Below, piece after piece: positions 11,641 through 21,123 of a stretch of DNA of 64,000 bases; position 1 is the first letter of the stretch, and every line of letters starts with the position of its first letter. The stretch covers positions 41,231 to 105,230 of the forward strand of contig NZ_LGHM01000033.1 of the NCBI RefSeq assembly GCF_001908185.1. The letters run 5' to 3'. This DNA is from Bradyrhizobium sp. AS23.2. GTDB lineage: Bacteria > Pseudomonadota > Alphaproteobacteria > Rhizobiales > Xanthobacteraceae. Under the pieces are notes generated by a model. That model did not search any database, was not told the origin of the DNA, and saw nothing but the letters and a program-made list of their open reading frames with translations. The position numbers and the translations under genes are program-made.

Positions 11641-12342
11641 CTACCAGGTTTCTCCAAATGGCCGCAGTTCGACGTTGAATGACCACGCACTGGGATCCTG
11701 GTGAACGATGTGCCAGATCTCGTCCGCGATCGCTCGCGGCTTGATGAAGAAGTCGTCGGGCCGGTCAGGCCAGCGCTTCCTCGTCCATTCCAGGTCGATC
11801 ACCGCGTCAACCACAACGTAGGCAACGTGCACGCCTTGCGGCCCAAGTTCACGTGCCATCGCCTCGGCCAGGATCCGCTGTGCCGCTTTGGTCGGCGCAA
11901 AGCCTGCAAAGCCAGGCTTGCCGCGTAATGCCGACGTATTGCCGGTGGCCACGATGGCCCCCTTGCCCGCGCTTACCATCGCCGATACAAAGCGCCTCGC
12001 CAGGTACAACAGACCCATGGTGTTGACCTGGAAGTTGCGGTTGAGAATTGATGGATCGATCTCCCGGAACGTGCCGAATGCACCGCCAACGGCGTTGTGG
12101 ATGACGACGCTGGGCCCGCCGAGATCTCGTTCCACGGCGGACGCGACCGTTTCGACCTGAGCAGGATCCGACACATCGCAGCGATATCCTTTTGCATTCG
12201 GCAGCTGTTTCTCGAGCGCCAGGAGACGCTCCTCGTTCCTTGCGAGAAGGGCGACGCGGTAGCCGCCCTCGACAAATCTTCTTGCGAGCGCTGAACCCGT
12301 ACCGGGGCCAACGCCGGATATCAGACAAACACGCGCGGTCAT
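11641..12342 (-). CDS. Atypical short-chain dehydrogenase lacking the catalytic Tyr
   Basis: This is a 233-residue Rossmann-fold protein of the SDR superfamily, last gene of the HxlR-linked operon. GGAGG precedes the ATG. The nucleotide site is visible as LISGVGPGTGSALA near residue 10 and the IHNAVGG strand near 82 replaces the usual NNAG. At the active site the expected YxxxK reads F148-A-P-T-K152, and the position of the catalytic Ser is Asn135. It ends WSFNVELRPFGETW. The same C-terminal signature and the same Tyr-to-Phe change occur in the SDR at 20329-21066, so both belong to one divergent subfamily. A normal alcohol-oxidising role is doubtful; binding or an alternative chemistry is possible. 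Confidence 0.85.
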   Translation of the reverse strand: MTARVCLISGVGPGTGSALARRFVEGGYRVALLARNEERLLALEKQLPNAKGYRCDVSDPAQVETVASAVERDLGGPSVVIHNAVGGAFGTFREIDPSILNRNFQVNTMGLLYLARRFVSAMVSAGKGAIVATGNTSALRGKPGFAGFAPTKAAQRILAEAMARELGPQGVHVAYVVVDAVIDLEWTRKRWPDRPDDFFIKPRAIADEIWHIVHQDPSAWSFNVELRPFGETW

Positions 12343-12380
12343 GCGATCAAACCTCCTCGTTGGAGCCGACAGAGGTCACG

Positions 12381-13187
12381 TCAGCCCGCCGCCTTTGATA
12401 GCAATTTATCGACAAATGGCTTGAGGTCCGGCCCGAAGTGCTCGTGATCGACCAGCCGGGCGAAGTGGGCGAACACCAGCGGGTACTCGTCCTGGACGCC
12501 CGGATACAGGATCCTGTCCAGCCCACGCTCCTTCAACTGCTCCGCCCGTGCATGCTCGTTCATGAACAACGCAAGCTCGGCCGCAAAGCAGATGTCTGCC
12601 AACGTGATGCCATTTCCCACCAGCGTCTCCCGTCGCGACGACAACGCCTGCTCGAGTCCAGAGGCGTAGATCGCGAACGCCTCTTTGGCGCGGCCGTGAA
12701 TCGTCACATCCACCGTGCCGCCGGACAGCGCGAGCAGATAGATCTGCGCATCCCTGGCGAAGACGAGGCTGACGTCCAGAAAGCTGTCGATCCTGGAGGC
12801 CTCGTAGGCATCATGCCCGTAAAGCGGGTATGTCGCTTCGCCCAGGCGGGCCACCGCCCGCATGATACTGTTCGACTCGAAGATGCCGATTGTTCCGTCG
12901 GGGCCGAAGGCCGCGGGCACATTGCCGAACGGTTGCGCTTCAAGGAAGGCGTCGGTCTTGAAGAGCTGCGCACCGGTCAATCCCACCCGCCCGGTGCGTG
13001 CAAGGGATGAAAGCGATTGAAGTTCGTGTTCGGCCAGGGGACGCGCATCGTAGTCCCACAGCCAGTCCCTCAACTCCTTGGCCGATGCTCCTCTGATCTC
13101 GACATCCACCGCGCAGAACCGGGCTGCGATCGTCGCTTTCCAGACACGCGGGTTCGGAAGATAGGAGAATATTCGCAAGTCAGCCAT
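12381..13187 (-). CDS. Glutathione S-transferase family protein
   Basis: This 268-residue protein has a thioredoxin-like N-terminal part (MADLRIFSYLPNPRVWKATI, later GTIGIFESNSIMRAVARLG, where the ES pair is the usual glutathione-binding site) and an all-alpha C-terminal domain (GNGITLADICFAAELALFMN). These features are those of the GST superfamily, near the elongation-factor-1-gamma-like branch. AGGAG precedes the ATG. It lies within the catabolic operon, 38 bases upstream of the SDR. GSTs in such operons conjugate or isomerise reactive ring-cleavage or epoxide intermediates; the exact reaction here is not known. Confidence 0.85.
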   Translation of the reverse strand: MADLRIFSYLPNPRVWKATIAARFCAVDVEIRGASAKELRDWLWDYDARPLAEHELQSLSSLARTGRVGLTGAQLFKTDAFLEAQPFGNVPAAFGPDGTIGIFESNSIMRAVARLGEATYPLYGHDAYEASRIDSFLDVSLVFARDAQIYLLALSGGTVDVTIHGRAKEAFAIYASGLEQALSSRRETLVGNGITLADICFAAELALFMNEHARAEQLKERGLDRILYPGVQDEYPLVFAHFARLVDHEHFGPDLKPFVDKLLSKAAG

Positions 13188-13264
13188 CGTGGATCGCTCC
13201 TGATGAACCTTGTGCCCAGAGGCGGACGCCGTGTCCGCTTTCTGTTGTCAAAGCGCCGGACAGC

Positions 13265-14464
13265 CTATTCCGAGCTCCCGTCGAGAACTTCACCGAACTG
13301 CTCCCAACCCGTGCCCGTCCATCGCTGAAGCTGCAGCTGCGTCCAGATCATGTTGTTGCCGGCGCTGGTGTTGATCCGAACGCCGGGCAACGCCGTCGGC
13401 AGCAAGAGGTTCTTCAGCGACTTGGCCTGCTTGATGATGTTTTCACGCGAAAGGTCGTCGCCGCATTGCTTGAGGATCTGCTCCAGCACCATGCCCTGCT
13501 GGTATCCAGTCAGATAGCTGGTATTGGTGATATCGGAGCCGGCCAGGTATCGCTCGAAGAAGGCGCGATAGACCATGACTCCCTCGTCATTCGCCCATTT
13601 CTGATCGCTTGGATCCTTGTTCGGGGTACCGACAATCACGCCGACCGAGTTCTCCAATCCCGCCGGCTTCAGCGTGCCCGCGATCGATGACGAGGGGAAG
13701 TTGATGAAGATCATTGGTTTCCACCCGCTCTCCGCCGCACGACGGATGGCCTGCGCGGCAAATTTCGGCGTACCTGCGATGAACAGCGCCTGCGCGCCTG
13801 AGCTCTTGAGCGTGACCACCTGCGAGTCGACCGTCGGTTCCGTCACCTCGTAACTGGCGGTCACCACGCGCTTGTCGAAATCAGCGCCCAGCACGGTCTT
13901 GAAAGCGTTCACGTAGTCACGACCAAGATCATCGTTCTGGAACAGAATTGCGTATTTCGCCGCGGGCAAGGCGCGCAGCAGATATTTTGCGTAGATCTTC
14001 CCCTCGGTGTCATAGCTGACGAGCCCGGTAGTCGTCAGCGGATAGTCCTTGACGCTCGTGAATTTGCTCGCGCCAGTCACGATCGCGATCGTCGGCACAC
14101 GTTTCGCAGCGAGGTATTTTGCCACGGCGGAGTTGCCGGCCGTGCCGAGCTGGCCGAACATGAAAGCGATTTCGTCGCTCTCCACCAGCCTGCGTGCGTG
14201 CTCGAATGCCTTCGGCGGGCTATAAGCATCATCGAGCATAACATATTCGATCTTGCGTCCGTTGATTCCGCCGCGATCGTTGATCGATTGCACATAGGCG
14301 CGGACGCCCTGCCCGGTCTGGCCAATCGAGGACGCCGGTCCGCTCAGCGGAAATATGCCGCCGATCTTGATTTGCGTCGCCGTGACGCCGGGCGTGTCGC
14401 CCGCCCGGCACGGGACTGACATTGCGATCAAGACTGTGCAGACCAGCCGGATGCCCCTAAACAT
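13265..14464 (-). CDS. ABC transporter substrate-binding protein, branched-chain amino acid (LivK) type
   Basis: This is a periplasmic binding protein of the type that delivers amino acids, aromatic acids or other organic acids to an ABC importer. The start at 14464 (MFRGIRLVCTVLIAMSV) follows GGAGG and gives 399 residues with a signal peptide of about 22 residues. Typical family motifs are visible: VTATQIKIGGIFPLSGPAS, DRGGINGRKIEYVMLDDAYS and SYLTGYQQGMVLEQILKQ. No permease or ATPase gene is next to it, so it must work with a transporter encoded elsewhere, or serve as a solute sensor. Its place inside the catabolic operon suggests it captures the growth substrate. Confidence 0.9.
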   Translation of the reverse strand: MFRGIRLVCTVLIAMSVPCRAGDTPGVTATQIKIGGIFPLSGPASSIGQTGQGVRAYVQSINDRGGINGRKIEYVMLDDAYSPPKAFEHARRLVESDEIAFMFGQLGTAGNSAVAKYLAAKRVPTIAIVTGASKFTSVKDYPLTTTGLVSYDTEGKIYAKYLLRALPAAKYAILFQNDDLGRDYVNAFKTVLGADFDKRVVTASYEVTEPTVDSQVVTLKSSGAQALFIAGTPKFAAQAIRRAAESGWKPMIFINFPSSSIAGTLKPAGLENSVGVIVGTPNKDPSDQKWANDEGVMVYRAFFERYLAGSDITNTSYLTGYQQGMVLEQILKQCGDDLSRENIIKQAKSLKNLLLPTALPGVRINTSAGNNMIWTQLQLQRWTGTGWEQFGEVLDGSSE

Positions 14465-14531
14465 CGCGCATTCCTCCATTGTTTGCGCGCCCTGCGTCCA
14501 GCAGGGAGCGATGCTTTATTCTCAGACCAGG

Positions 14532-15752
14532 TCAGGTGGCCGACTTGAGTATTTTGATGATGTCGCCGGGCTCGCGGATCGGCTGCGGATTTGCCCGCGT
14601 AAAGATTGAAAGCATTGCGTTCTTACCGATCAGTTCGAAGCGGTCCTCGGCAACGCCGACCTCGGCGAGCGTCCGGGGAAGGCCGAGCTCCGCGACAAAT
14701 TCGGCGAAAGCCTCGTCGGCGTCACGCCCTGGCGCGCCGAGCGCCGCGGCGACCGCCTTTTGGGCAGCCTCCGTGGCGGGACGGTTGTAACGCAGTACGC
14801 TCGGCATCATCACGGCGGTGCAGAAATAATGCGGCACGTCACAGGTGCCCCCGAGCACATGCCCGATGGCGTGGCTCGCGCCCATCGGCACTCTCGCCTG
14901 CAACCCGAAGGCCGACAGCCACGAGCCCAACTGACAGTTCAGTCGTGCCGCTTCGTCGTTCGGGTTGCTCCTGGTGCGTCGAAGACCATCATTCAGATAT
15001 CGCAGTCCCTGTTGACACACGGCATCGACGAGCACATTGGGACGACTGGAGCAGATCGCCTCGATCCCATGATCCATGGCCCGTGTGCCAGAGCCGAGCC
15101 AGAGTTTCTCCGGCGTATATTTGGTCATAGCGGGATCGAGGATGATGCTGCGCGGCATCATCATGGGATGGTTGAATATCTGCTTCAGCTTGCGGCGGGT
15201 ATCGGTGACCAGCGCGCCGGAATTGTATTCGCCACCGGACAGCGTGCTCGGGATGGCGATCATTCGCACCTTGGGGGTGCGGAACTGACCAAAGCGGCGC
15301 TCCGGCGTGGTCTCGAAGCCGTCAAGCCCGTCCTGCTCGAAAATCTCGTGCTCCATGCACATCAGCACGATCTTGGCCGCGTCGACCACTGAGCCCCCGC
15401 CGATGGCAACGACCAGGTCGGCCTTCACCTCCTTCGCCCGCCTGGCAATCTGCACCACCGCTTCGCGCGTCGTATGCTGTGGGACCCCGTCGAAAGTCTC
15501 CGCGTGGCGCTCGCCCAGCGCCTTGCGGATCTTTTCGATCTCATCCGTTTTGCTGTTCAGGGTGCGGCTGACGATCAGGTAGACGCGCTTTGCGCCAAGC
15601 CGCTCCGCTTCCTCACGCAGCGCCTCGGCCGCAGGCTTGCCGTAGATCACCGATTCCATCGTCGGATATTGATAACTGCCCGCGACAAGCACGCTTTCAC
15701 TCCCTTCGATGTTGTAGTTCGACATTGCCGCAGTGGGCGCCGAACCCGTCAC
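14532..15752 (-). CDS. Iron-containing alcohol dehydrogenase / maleylacetate reductase family
   Basis: This 406-residue protein has the type III alcohol dehydrogenase fold. Seen: the nucleotide site VVAIGGGSVVDAAKI, the strand IAIPSTLSGGEYNSGA, and the metal region LWLGSGTRAMDHGIEAICS followed by ASHAIGHVLGG. The His residues of DHGIE, SHAIGH and VPHYF are likely iron or zinc ligands. It could be an alcohol dehydrogenase or a maleylacetate reductase. The frame opens with GTG at 15752, overlapping the end of the previous gene (GTGA); an ATG at 15725 (MSNYNIEG) is an alternative start. It is in the catabolic operon. Confidence 0.85.
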   Translation of the reverse strand: MTGSAPTAAMSNYNIEGSESVLVAGSYQYPTMESVIYGKPAAEALREEAERLGAKRVYLIVSRTLNSKTDEIEKIRKALGERHAETFDGVPQHTTREAVVQIARRAKEVKADLVVAIGGGSVVDAAKIVLMCMEHEIFEQDGLDGFETTPERRFGQFRTPKVRMIAIPSTLSGGEYNSGALVTDTRRKLKQIFNHPMMMPRSIILDPAMTKYTPEKLWLGSGTRAMDHGIEAICSSRPNVLVDAVCQQGLRYLNDGLRRTRSNPNDEAARLNCQLGSWLSAFGLQARVPMGASHAIGHVLGGTCDVPHYFCTAVMMPSVLRYNRPATEAAQKAVAAALGAPGRDADEAFAEFVAELGLPRTLAEVGVAEDRFELIGKNAMLSIFTRANPQPIREPGDIIKILKSAT

Positions 15753-16759
15753 GCGACGACGCGCGCCGGTGTGTCGTCGATGCTCCCGTCAAGGAAGCCG
15801 GTCAGGCGCTGGCGTATGATCTGCTCGGCCTCCGTCATGACACGGTCGATCAGCTCCTTCACCGTCGGGATGTCGTTGATCAGGCCGACCACCATCCCGC
15901 AGCTCCAGGCGCCCGCGTCCATTTCGCCGTTCACCATGACCTTGGGGTAGACCCCGGCTACCTGCTCGTGGATGTCATCGATCTTCAGGCTTGCGCCCTT
16001 CTCTCGTTCGACCTCGAGCAACTGGTCGACGCCCTTGTTCTTGAGCACGCGCTCGGTGTTCCGGAGCGCTCGCATGACCAGAACGGTGTCGAGCTCGGTT
16101 GCCTTGACCAACGCCTGCTTGACGTTATCGTGGACCGGCGCTTCCTTGGTGGCGACGAAGCGGGTGCCCATGTTCATGCCGGCCGCGCCCATCGACAGCG
16201 CCGCGACGAGGCTCCGCGCGTCCGCCATGCCGCCCGAAGCCACGAACGGGATCTTCAATTCATCCGCCGCGCGCGGGAGCAGGATCATGTTCGGGATGTC
16301 ATCCTCGCCGGGATGACCGCCGCACTCGAACCCGTCAACGCTCACCGCATCGCAGCCGATCTTCTCGGCCTTGAGCGAATGCCGCACCGAGGTGCATTTG
16401 TGGATCACCTTGATCCCCGCGGCCTTCAGCGCCGGCATGTACTGCTCGGGACTGCGGCCGGCGGTCTCGACCGCCTTGACGCCGCCTTCCTTGATCGCGG
16501 CGATATATTCGGGATAGGGCGGCGCGGTGAAGCTCGGCAGGAAGGTCAGATTCACGCCGAACGGCTTGTCGGTCATGTCGCGGCAGCGCGCGATTTCCTT
16601 GGCGAGCAGTTCCGGCGTCTTCTGGGTCAGGCCGGTGATGATGCCAAGGCCGCCGGCATTCGATACCGCGGCTGCAAGCTCCGCAAAGCCGACATAGTGC
16701 ATGCCGCCCTGGATGATCGGATGCTGGATACCGAACAGTTCAGTGATTGCTGTCTTCAC
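15749..16759 (-). CDS. Nitronate monooxygenase-like FMN protein
   Basis: This is a TIM-barrel flavoprotein of the 2-nitropropane dioxygenase superfamily, 336 residues, starting with GTG after GGAG. Seen: IQHPIIQGGMHYVGFAELAA at the start, DKPFGVNLTFLPS, AVSVDGFECGGHPGEDDIP with the usual active-site His, and IPFVASGGMADARSLVAALSMGAAG for FMN phosphate binding. True nitronate oxidation is one option. Members found beside acyl-CoA dehydrogenases and thiolases (for example IpdC of steroid-ring breakdown) instead act on CoA-bound ring intermediates. The operon context here favours the second reading, but that is inference. Confidence 0.85.
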   Translation of the reverse strand: MKTAITELFGIQHPIIQGGMHYVGFAELAAAVSNAGGLGIITGLTQKTPELLAKEIARCRDMTDKPFGVNLTFLPSFTAPPYPEYIAAIKEGGVKAVETAGRSPEQYMPALKAAGIKVIHKCTSVRHSLKAEKIGCDAVSVDGFECGGHPGEDDIPNMILLPRAADELKIPFVASGGMADARSLVAALSMGAAGMNMGTRFVATKEAPVHDNVKQALVKATELDTVLVMRALRNTERVLKNKGVDQLLEVEREKGASLKIDDIHEQVAGVYPKVMVNGEMDAGAWSCGMVVGLINDIPTVKELIDRVMTEAEQIIRQRLTGFLDGSIDDTPARVVA

Positions 16760-16779
16760 GTGTGCTCTCCGCCTTCCGA

Positions 16780-17967
16780 TCAGTGGACGATTTCAAAAAG
16801 GCCCGCCGCGCCCATGCCGCCACCGATGCACATGGTCACCACGCCGTATTTGGCCTTGCGACGCCGGCCCTCGATCAGGAGGTGCCCGGTCAAGCGCGAT
16901 CCAGTCATGCCATAGGGATGGCCGATCGCGATCGAGCCGCCGTTGACGTTCAGCTTGTCCGGATCGATGCCGAGCTTGTCGCGGCAATAGATCACCTGCA
17001 CCGCGTAGGCCTCGTTGAGCTCCCAGAGATCGATATCGTCGATCCTGAGGTTGTGCCGCTTCAACAGCCGCGGGATCGCAGCGACGGGACCGACACCCAT
17101 CTCGTCCGGTTCCACCCCGGCGGCGACGAAGCCGCGGAAGATCCCGAGCGGCTTCAGGCCCTTCTGCGCGGCGATCCTGTCGCTCATGATCACGCAAGCC
17201 GAGGCGCCGTCCGAGAGCTGGCTGGCATTGCCGGCGCTGATCGTCTTGCCCTCGAACACCGGCTTGATCTTGGCCAGGCCGTCGGCGGTCGTATCGGGAC
17301 GCGGGCCCTCGTCTTTGGCCAGCGTCACCTGCTGATAGCTGACCGCCTTGGTGTCCTTGTCGACCACGGCCATTTTGGTCGTGATCGGCACGATCTCGTC
17401 GTTGAAGCGCCCGCCCTGCAGGGCGGCGCCGACGCGGTGCTGGCATTCGAGACTGTATTCGTCCTGCTTGTCCCGGCCGATCTTGTAGCGCTCGGCGACG
17501 ACCTCAGCCGTCTCGAGCATCGACATGTACATTTCCGGCTTCATCGCCATCAGCTCTTCGTCGACCGCGTGGAACTTATTCATGTGGTCGTTCTGCACCA
17601 GACTGATCGACTCGATGCCGCCGCCGATCGCGATCTCGACGCCGTCGAGCATCACCGAGCGCGCGGCAACCGCGATCGCCTGCAGGCCGGAGGCGCATTG
17701 CCGATCGATGGTGGTGCCGGCAACCGTGACGGGGAGACCGGCACGGATCGCGCCCTTGCGGGCGACGTTCATCACCATGGTGCCCTGCTGCATGGCGCAG
17801 CCCATCACGACATCCTCGACCTCGCCGGGCGTGATGCCGGCACGCTTCACCGCTTCCGCGATCACATGGCCAGCCATGGTCGGACCGTCGGTGTTATTGA
17901 GCGCCCCGCGATAGGCCTTGCCGACGCCGGTGCGCGCGGTGGAAACGATAACTGCATCAATTGTCAT
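16780..17967 (-). CDS. Acetyl-CoA C-acyltransferase (thiolase)
   Basis: This 395-residue thiolase would perform CoA-dependent cleavage of a 3-ketoacyl-CoA. All three catalytic signatures are visible: the nucleophile Cys in [15 protein letters not shown], the His in [17 protein letters not shown], and the C-terminal Cys in [23 protein letters not shown] precedes the ATG. It is 14 bases downstream of the acyl-CoA dehydrogenase and 20 upstream of the nitronate monooxygenase-like gene. It is the likely final chain-shortening or ring-carbon-releasing step of the pathway encoded here. Confidence 0.95.
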   Translation of the reverse strand: MTIDAVIVSTARTGVGKAYRGALNNTDGPTMAGHVIAEAVKRAGITPGEVEDVVMGCAMQQGTMVMNVARKGAIRAGLPVTVAGTTIDRQCASGLQAIAVAARSVMLDGVEIAIGGGIESISLVQNDHMNKFHAVDEELMAMKPEMYMSMLETAEVVAERYKIGRDKQDEYSLECQHRVGAALQGGRFNDEIVPITTKMAVVDKDTKAVSYQQVTLAKDEGPRPDTTADGLAKIKPVFEGKTISAGNASQLSDGASACVIMSDRIAAQKGLKPLGIFRGFVAAGVEPDEMGVGPVAAIPRLLKRHNLRIDDIDLWELNEAYAVQVIYCRDKLGIDPDKLNVNGGSIAIGHPYGMTGSRLTGHLLIEGRRRKAKYGVVTMCIGGGMGAAGLFEIVH

Positions 17968-17981
17968 GCTTGCCTCTCTGC

Positions 17982-19112
17982 TTAAGCCGCTGGGTCGAGC
18001 CGCGCGTAGCGCAGCAGGTGATAGGCGGGATCGCCGAACTGGATGTTGATGGAGGAAATGCGCTTGAAATAGTGACCAATATTGAGCTCGTCGGTCATGC
18101 CCATGCCGCCGTGCAGCTGCACGGCCTGGTCGGCGACGGACCTGCCGGCATAGCCGATCTTAGATTTAGCGCCTGACGCCAGCCGTGAAACGCCGGCCTC
18201 GCCCGCGCTGAGACTGAGATTGAGATGTTGCATCAGTGAGAGCGCCTCCTGATGCGCGATGAACATGTCGACCATCCGGTGCTGCAGCACCTGAAACGAG
18301 CCGATCGTGGCTCCGAACTGCTTTCGTGTCTTTGAATACTCCAGCGTAGCCGAGTTCAGCTCGCCGATCGCGCCGACGGCTTCGGCACAGAGTGCTCCGA
18401 TAACTCGATCACGGCAGGCTTCGAGCGCGGCGACGCCCTCGCCGTCCCCGCCAAGCAGCTCACCGCGGACATTCTTGAAACTGACCTCAGCGGCGCGGCG
18501 TCCGTCGATGGTCTTGAAGCTTTGCAGATGCAGGTTGGCCGCGTGCCGATCGACCACGAACAGACTGACGCCGTCGCGATCATGGCGATGGTCCGAGGTG
18601 CGGGCGGAGACAATGAGATAGTCCGCCCAGGGCGCAGCGATCACCGCCGTCTTCTCGCCTGTGAGCACGTAGTCGTTGCCATCGCGCCGCGCCGTGGTGG
18701 TGACGGTGGCGAGATCGAAACGCGAGCCCTTTTCAGTCCAGGCCAGCGCCCAGATATTCTCTCCCGCGATGATGTCCGGAAGGAAGCTCTGCTTCTGTTC
18801 CTCGGAGCCCGCCTGCTCGATCAAGCCGCCGGCCAGAACGATCGTCTCGACGAACGGCTCGACCACGAGATGGCGGCCGAACTCCTGCATGATGACCATG
18901 GTCGACAGCACCCCGCCGCCGAGCCCGCCAACAGCTTCCGAGAACGGCGCAGCGAGCAGGCCGAGCTCGGCGAAGGCACCCCACTGCTTGCGGCTAAAGC
19001 CGCCCTCGCTGGCGACGATCTTGCGTCGCGCGTCGAAATCGTACTGGTCGCGCAGCAGCCGCTGAACGCTGGATCGCAACAATTCCTGCTCTTCCGTGAA
19101 CTGGATATCCAT
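17982..19112 (-). CDS. Acyl-CoA dehydrogenase, small-subunit-like
   Basis: This 376-residue FAD protein follows the acyl-CoA dehydrogenase layout: N-terminal helices ([18 protein letters not shown]), a beta domain ([39 protein letters not shown]) and C-terminal helices ([20 protein letters not shown]). The usual catalytic Glu of the YEG motif is absent; the C-terminus reads [17 protein letters not shown]. Together with the neighbouring acyl-CoA dehydrogenase 23 bases upstream, it resembles the two-subunit (alpha2beta2) enzymes known from steroid and alicyclic degradation. That pairing is inferred from gene order. Confidence 0.9.
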   Translation of the reverse strand: MDIQFTEEQELLRSSVQRLLRDQYDFDARRKIVASEGGFSRKQWGAFAELGLLAAPFSEAVGGLGGGVLSTMVIMQEFGRHLVVEPFVETIVLAGGLIEQAGSEEQKQSFLPDIIAGENIWALAWTEKGSRFDLATVTTTARRDGNDYVLTGEKTAVIAAPWADYLIVSARTSDHRHDRDGVSLFVVDRHAANLHLQSFKTIDGRRAAEVSFKNVRGELLGGDGEGVAALEACRDRVIGALCAEAVGAIGELNSATLEYSKTRKQFGATIGSFQVLQHRMVDMFIAHQEALSLMQHLNLSLSAGEAGVSRLASGAKSKIGYAGRSVADQAVQLHGGMGMTDELNIGHYFKRISSINIQFGDPAYHLLRYARLDPAA

Positions 19113-19135
19113 CCGATCCTCTCGTACCGCCGTTG

Positions 19136-20317
19136 CTAGAGACCAAGCACTGCTTTCGCGATGATGTTGCGCTGGATCTCGTTCGATCCGCCGTAGATAG
19201 AGAGCTTGCGCGAATTGAGATATTTCTCCGACGCCGTGTGGCCATAGTCGGGGCCCGGCATGAAGTGGTTGGCGCTGACCGGATGCTCGCGGATCGCAAG
19301 TCCGTAATTGCCTATCGCGCGGTGCGTGAGTTCGGTGATGTTCTGAAAGATCTCGGTGCCGCGGATCTTGAACAGCGAGGCCGCCGGCCCCGGATCGATG
19401 CCGCGCGCCATCTGGGCGACGACACGAAGCTCGGTCGCTTCCAGCGCCAGCACGTCGAGCTCAACGCGGGCGATATCCCTGACGAATTCGAGATGGGCCG
19501 GGTCGTCCTCTGGGATCTCGGCCTTCACGATCCGCTTCAGTCGCTCGATGTAGCGCGTGGAGCGGCCGATGCCGGCCATGCTGGTGCGCTCATTGCCGAG
19601 CAGGAATTTGGCGTAGCTCCAGCCCTTGTTCTCCTCGCCGATCAGGTTCTCGACGGGGACGCGGACGTTTTCCAGGAAGACGTCGTTGACCTCGTGGGAG
19701 CCGTCAATGGTGATGATCGGCCGGACCGTGACACCGGGCGACTTCATGTCGATCAGCAGGAATGAGATGCCGGACTGTGGTTTGGCAGTCGGATCGGTCC
19801 GCACCAGGCAAAAGATCCAGTCGGCATGCTGGGCCAACGTGGTCCAGGTCTTGTAGCCGTTGACGATGTAATGGTCGCCATCGCGCACCGCCTTGGTGCG
19901 GACGGTGGCGAGGTCGGAGCCGGAGCCCGGCTCCGAATAGCCCTGGCACCACCAGTCATCGCCGGAGAGGATGCGCGGCAGAAACTTCTTCTTCTGCGCT
20001 TCGTTGCCGAACGTATAGATGACCGGGCCGACCATGGTGACGCTGAACGCCAACGGCGGCATCGTGCCGGCGCGGGTCGTCTCCTGCTCGAAGACGAAGC
20101 GGCGCGTGATCGACCAGCCGGGTCCGCCATACTCCTTCGGCCAGAGCGGCGCGATCCAGCCCTTCTTGTGCAGGATGCGATGCCACAGCAGCATCTGCTC
20201 CTTGGAGAGATCGGTCTCCGGATTCGGAACGCGCATCTCCGCCGGATAATTCCCGGCGATGAAGGCGCGCACTTCGTCGCGGAAGGCCGCGTCCTCCGGT
20301 GACAGCGCGAGCTCCAT
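19136..20317 (-). CDS. Acyl-CoA dehydrogenase, large-subunit-like
   Basis: This FAD-dependent acyl-CoA dehydrogenase has 393 residues from the ATG at 20317, which follows GGAG and lies 11 bases after the SDR stop; a longer frame upstream lacks support. Seen: ALSPEDAAFRDEVRAFIAGN, WIAPLWPKEYGGPGWSITRR, WWCQGYSEPGSGSDLA for FAD and substrate binding, YIVNGYKTWTTLAQHADWIF, and the C-terminal IYGGSNEIQRNIIAKAVLGL. In most family members the last motif begins YEG, whose Glu is the catalytic base; here it is YGG, so the base must lie elsewhere or in the partner subunit. It is probably one half of a heteromeric enzyme with 17982-19112. Confidence 0.92.
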   Translation of the reverse strand: MELALSPEDAAFRDEVRAFIAGNYPAEMRVPNPETDLSKEQMLLWHRILHKKGWIAPLWPKEYGGPGWSITRRFVFEQETTRAGTMPPLAFSVTMVGPVIYTFGNEAQKKKFLPRILSGDDWWCQGYSEPGSGSDLATVRTKAVRDGDHYIVNGYKTWTTLAQHADWIFCLVRTDPTAKPQSGISFLLIDMKSPGVTVRPIITIDGSHEVNDVFLENVRVPVENLIGEENKGWSYAKFLLGNERTSMAGIGRSTRYIERLKRIVKAEIPEDDPAHLEFVRDIARVELDVLALEATELRVVAQMARGIDPGPAASLFKIRGTEIFQNITELTHRAIGNYGLAIREHPVSANHFMPGPDYGHTASEKYLNSRKLSIYGGSNEIQRNIIAKAVLGL

Positions 20318-20328
20318 CGGACCTGCTC

Positions 20329-21066
20329 CTACCACTTCTCGCCGAAAGGACGGATTTCCAGCTCGAATGTCCAGGCGCTCTTCGGCTGCTGGTAGAGCTG
20401 CCAATAGGATGCCGCGACGGACGACGGAGGCATCAGAAGGTCAGGATTGTCGAGCGCGTTCGGGCCGAGTGCCTCGATCCGGCGCTGCCGCACCCACTCG
20501 GTGTCGACGCCGGAGTCGATGACGAGATGCGCGACGTGGATGTTCTTCGACCCCAGCTCGCGCGCCATCGCCTGCGCGACGGCACGCAAGCCAAACTTGG
20601 CACTGGCGAAAGCGGCATAGCCGCTGCCACCGCGCAAGGAGGCGGTCGCGCCAGTGAAAAAGATATTGCCACCGCCGCGCGGCAGCATCAGACGCGCCGC
20701 TTCACGTCCGGCCAGGAAGCCGGAATAGCAGGCCATTTCCCAGACTTTCCGGAACACGCGCTCGGTGGTGTCCAGGATCGGAAAGTTGACGTTGGCGCCG
20801 ATGTTGAAGATGCAAACCTCAAGCGGCGCGAGCCTGTCGGCATCGCCGAGGAAGGAGATGATCTCCTCCTCCTTGCGCGCGTCGAGCGAGCGGGCGTGAA
20901 TTTCGCCGCCGGCAGCCTCGATCTCCTGGACTAGCGGCGCCAGCTTGTCGCCATTGCGGCGGCCCGCAAAGATCGTAAAGCCTTCGGAGGCAAATTTCTT
21001 GGCGATCTCGCCGCCGATGTAATCGCCGGCACCAATGACAGCGACAGTCGCATTTCTCTTCTGCAT
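20329..21066 (-). CDS. Atypical short-chain dehydrogenase lacking the catalytic Tyr
   Basis: This 245-residue SDR-fold protein has a nucleotide site AVIGAGDYIGGEIAKKFASE near residue 9 and ends WTFELEIRPFGEKW. The active-site YxxxK is F153-A-S-A-K157, and the catalytic Ser position is Ala140. It shares the closing RPFGE.W signature and the Tyr-to-Phe change with the SDR at 11641-12342 in the same operon, so the two are paralogues. GGAGG precedes the ATG. Whether it still transfers hydride is open; the Lys that holds the ribose is kept. Confidence 0.87.
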   Translation of the reverse strand: MQKRNATVAVIGAGDYIGGEIAKKFASEGFTIFAGRRNGDKLAPLVQEIEAAGGEIHARSLDARKEEEIISFLGDADRLAPLEVCIFNIGANVNFPILDTTERVFRKVWEMACYSGFLAGREAARLMLPRGGGNIFFTGATASLRGGSGYAAFASAKFGLRAVAQAMARELGSKNIHVAHLVIDSGVDTEWVRQRRIEALGPNALDNPDLLMPPSSVAASYWQLYQQPKSAWTFELEIRPFGEKW

Positions 21067-21123
21067 GGTATCCTCCGGCCTCTGGTTTGACTGAACTCTT
21101 CGCTAATGGTGGCGGGCTGGCCC

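Noticed and set aside
13216..13240. GCGGAC/GTCCGC hairpin followed by TTTCTGTT between the GST and the binding-protein gene
   Set aside because: The T-rich side faces the wrong way for the minus-strand operon, so it is unlikely to terminate it.
15590..16915. A 441-codon plus frame opposite the nitronate monooxygenase-like gene
   Set aside because: It spans two real minus genes and has shadow-type composition.
16747..17985. A 412-codon plus frame opposite the thiolase
   Set aside because: It mirrors the thiolase codon pattern and resembles no family.
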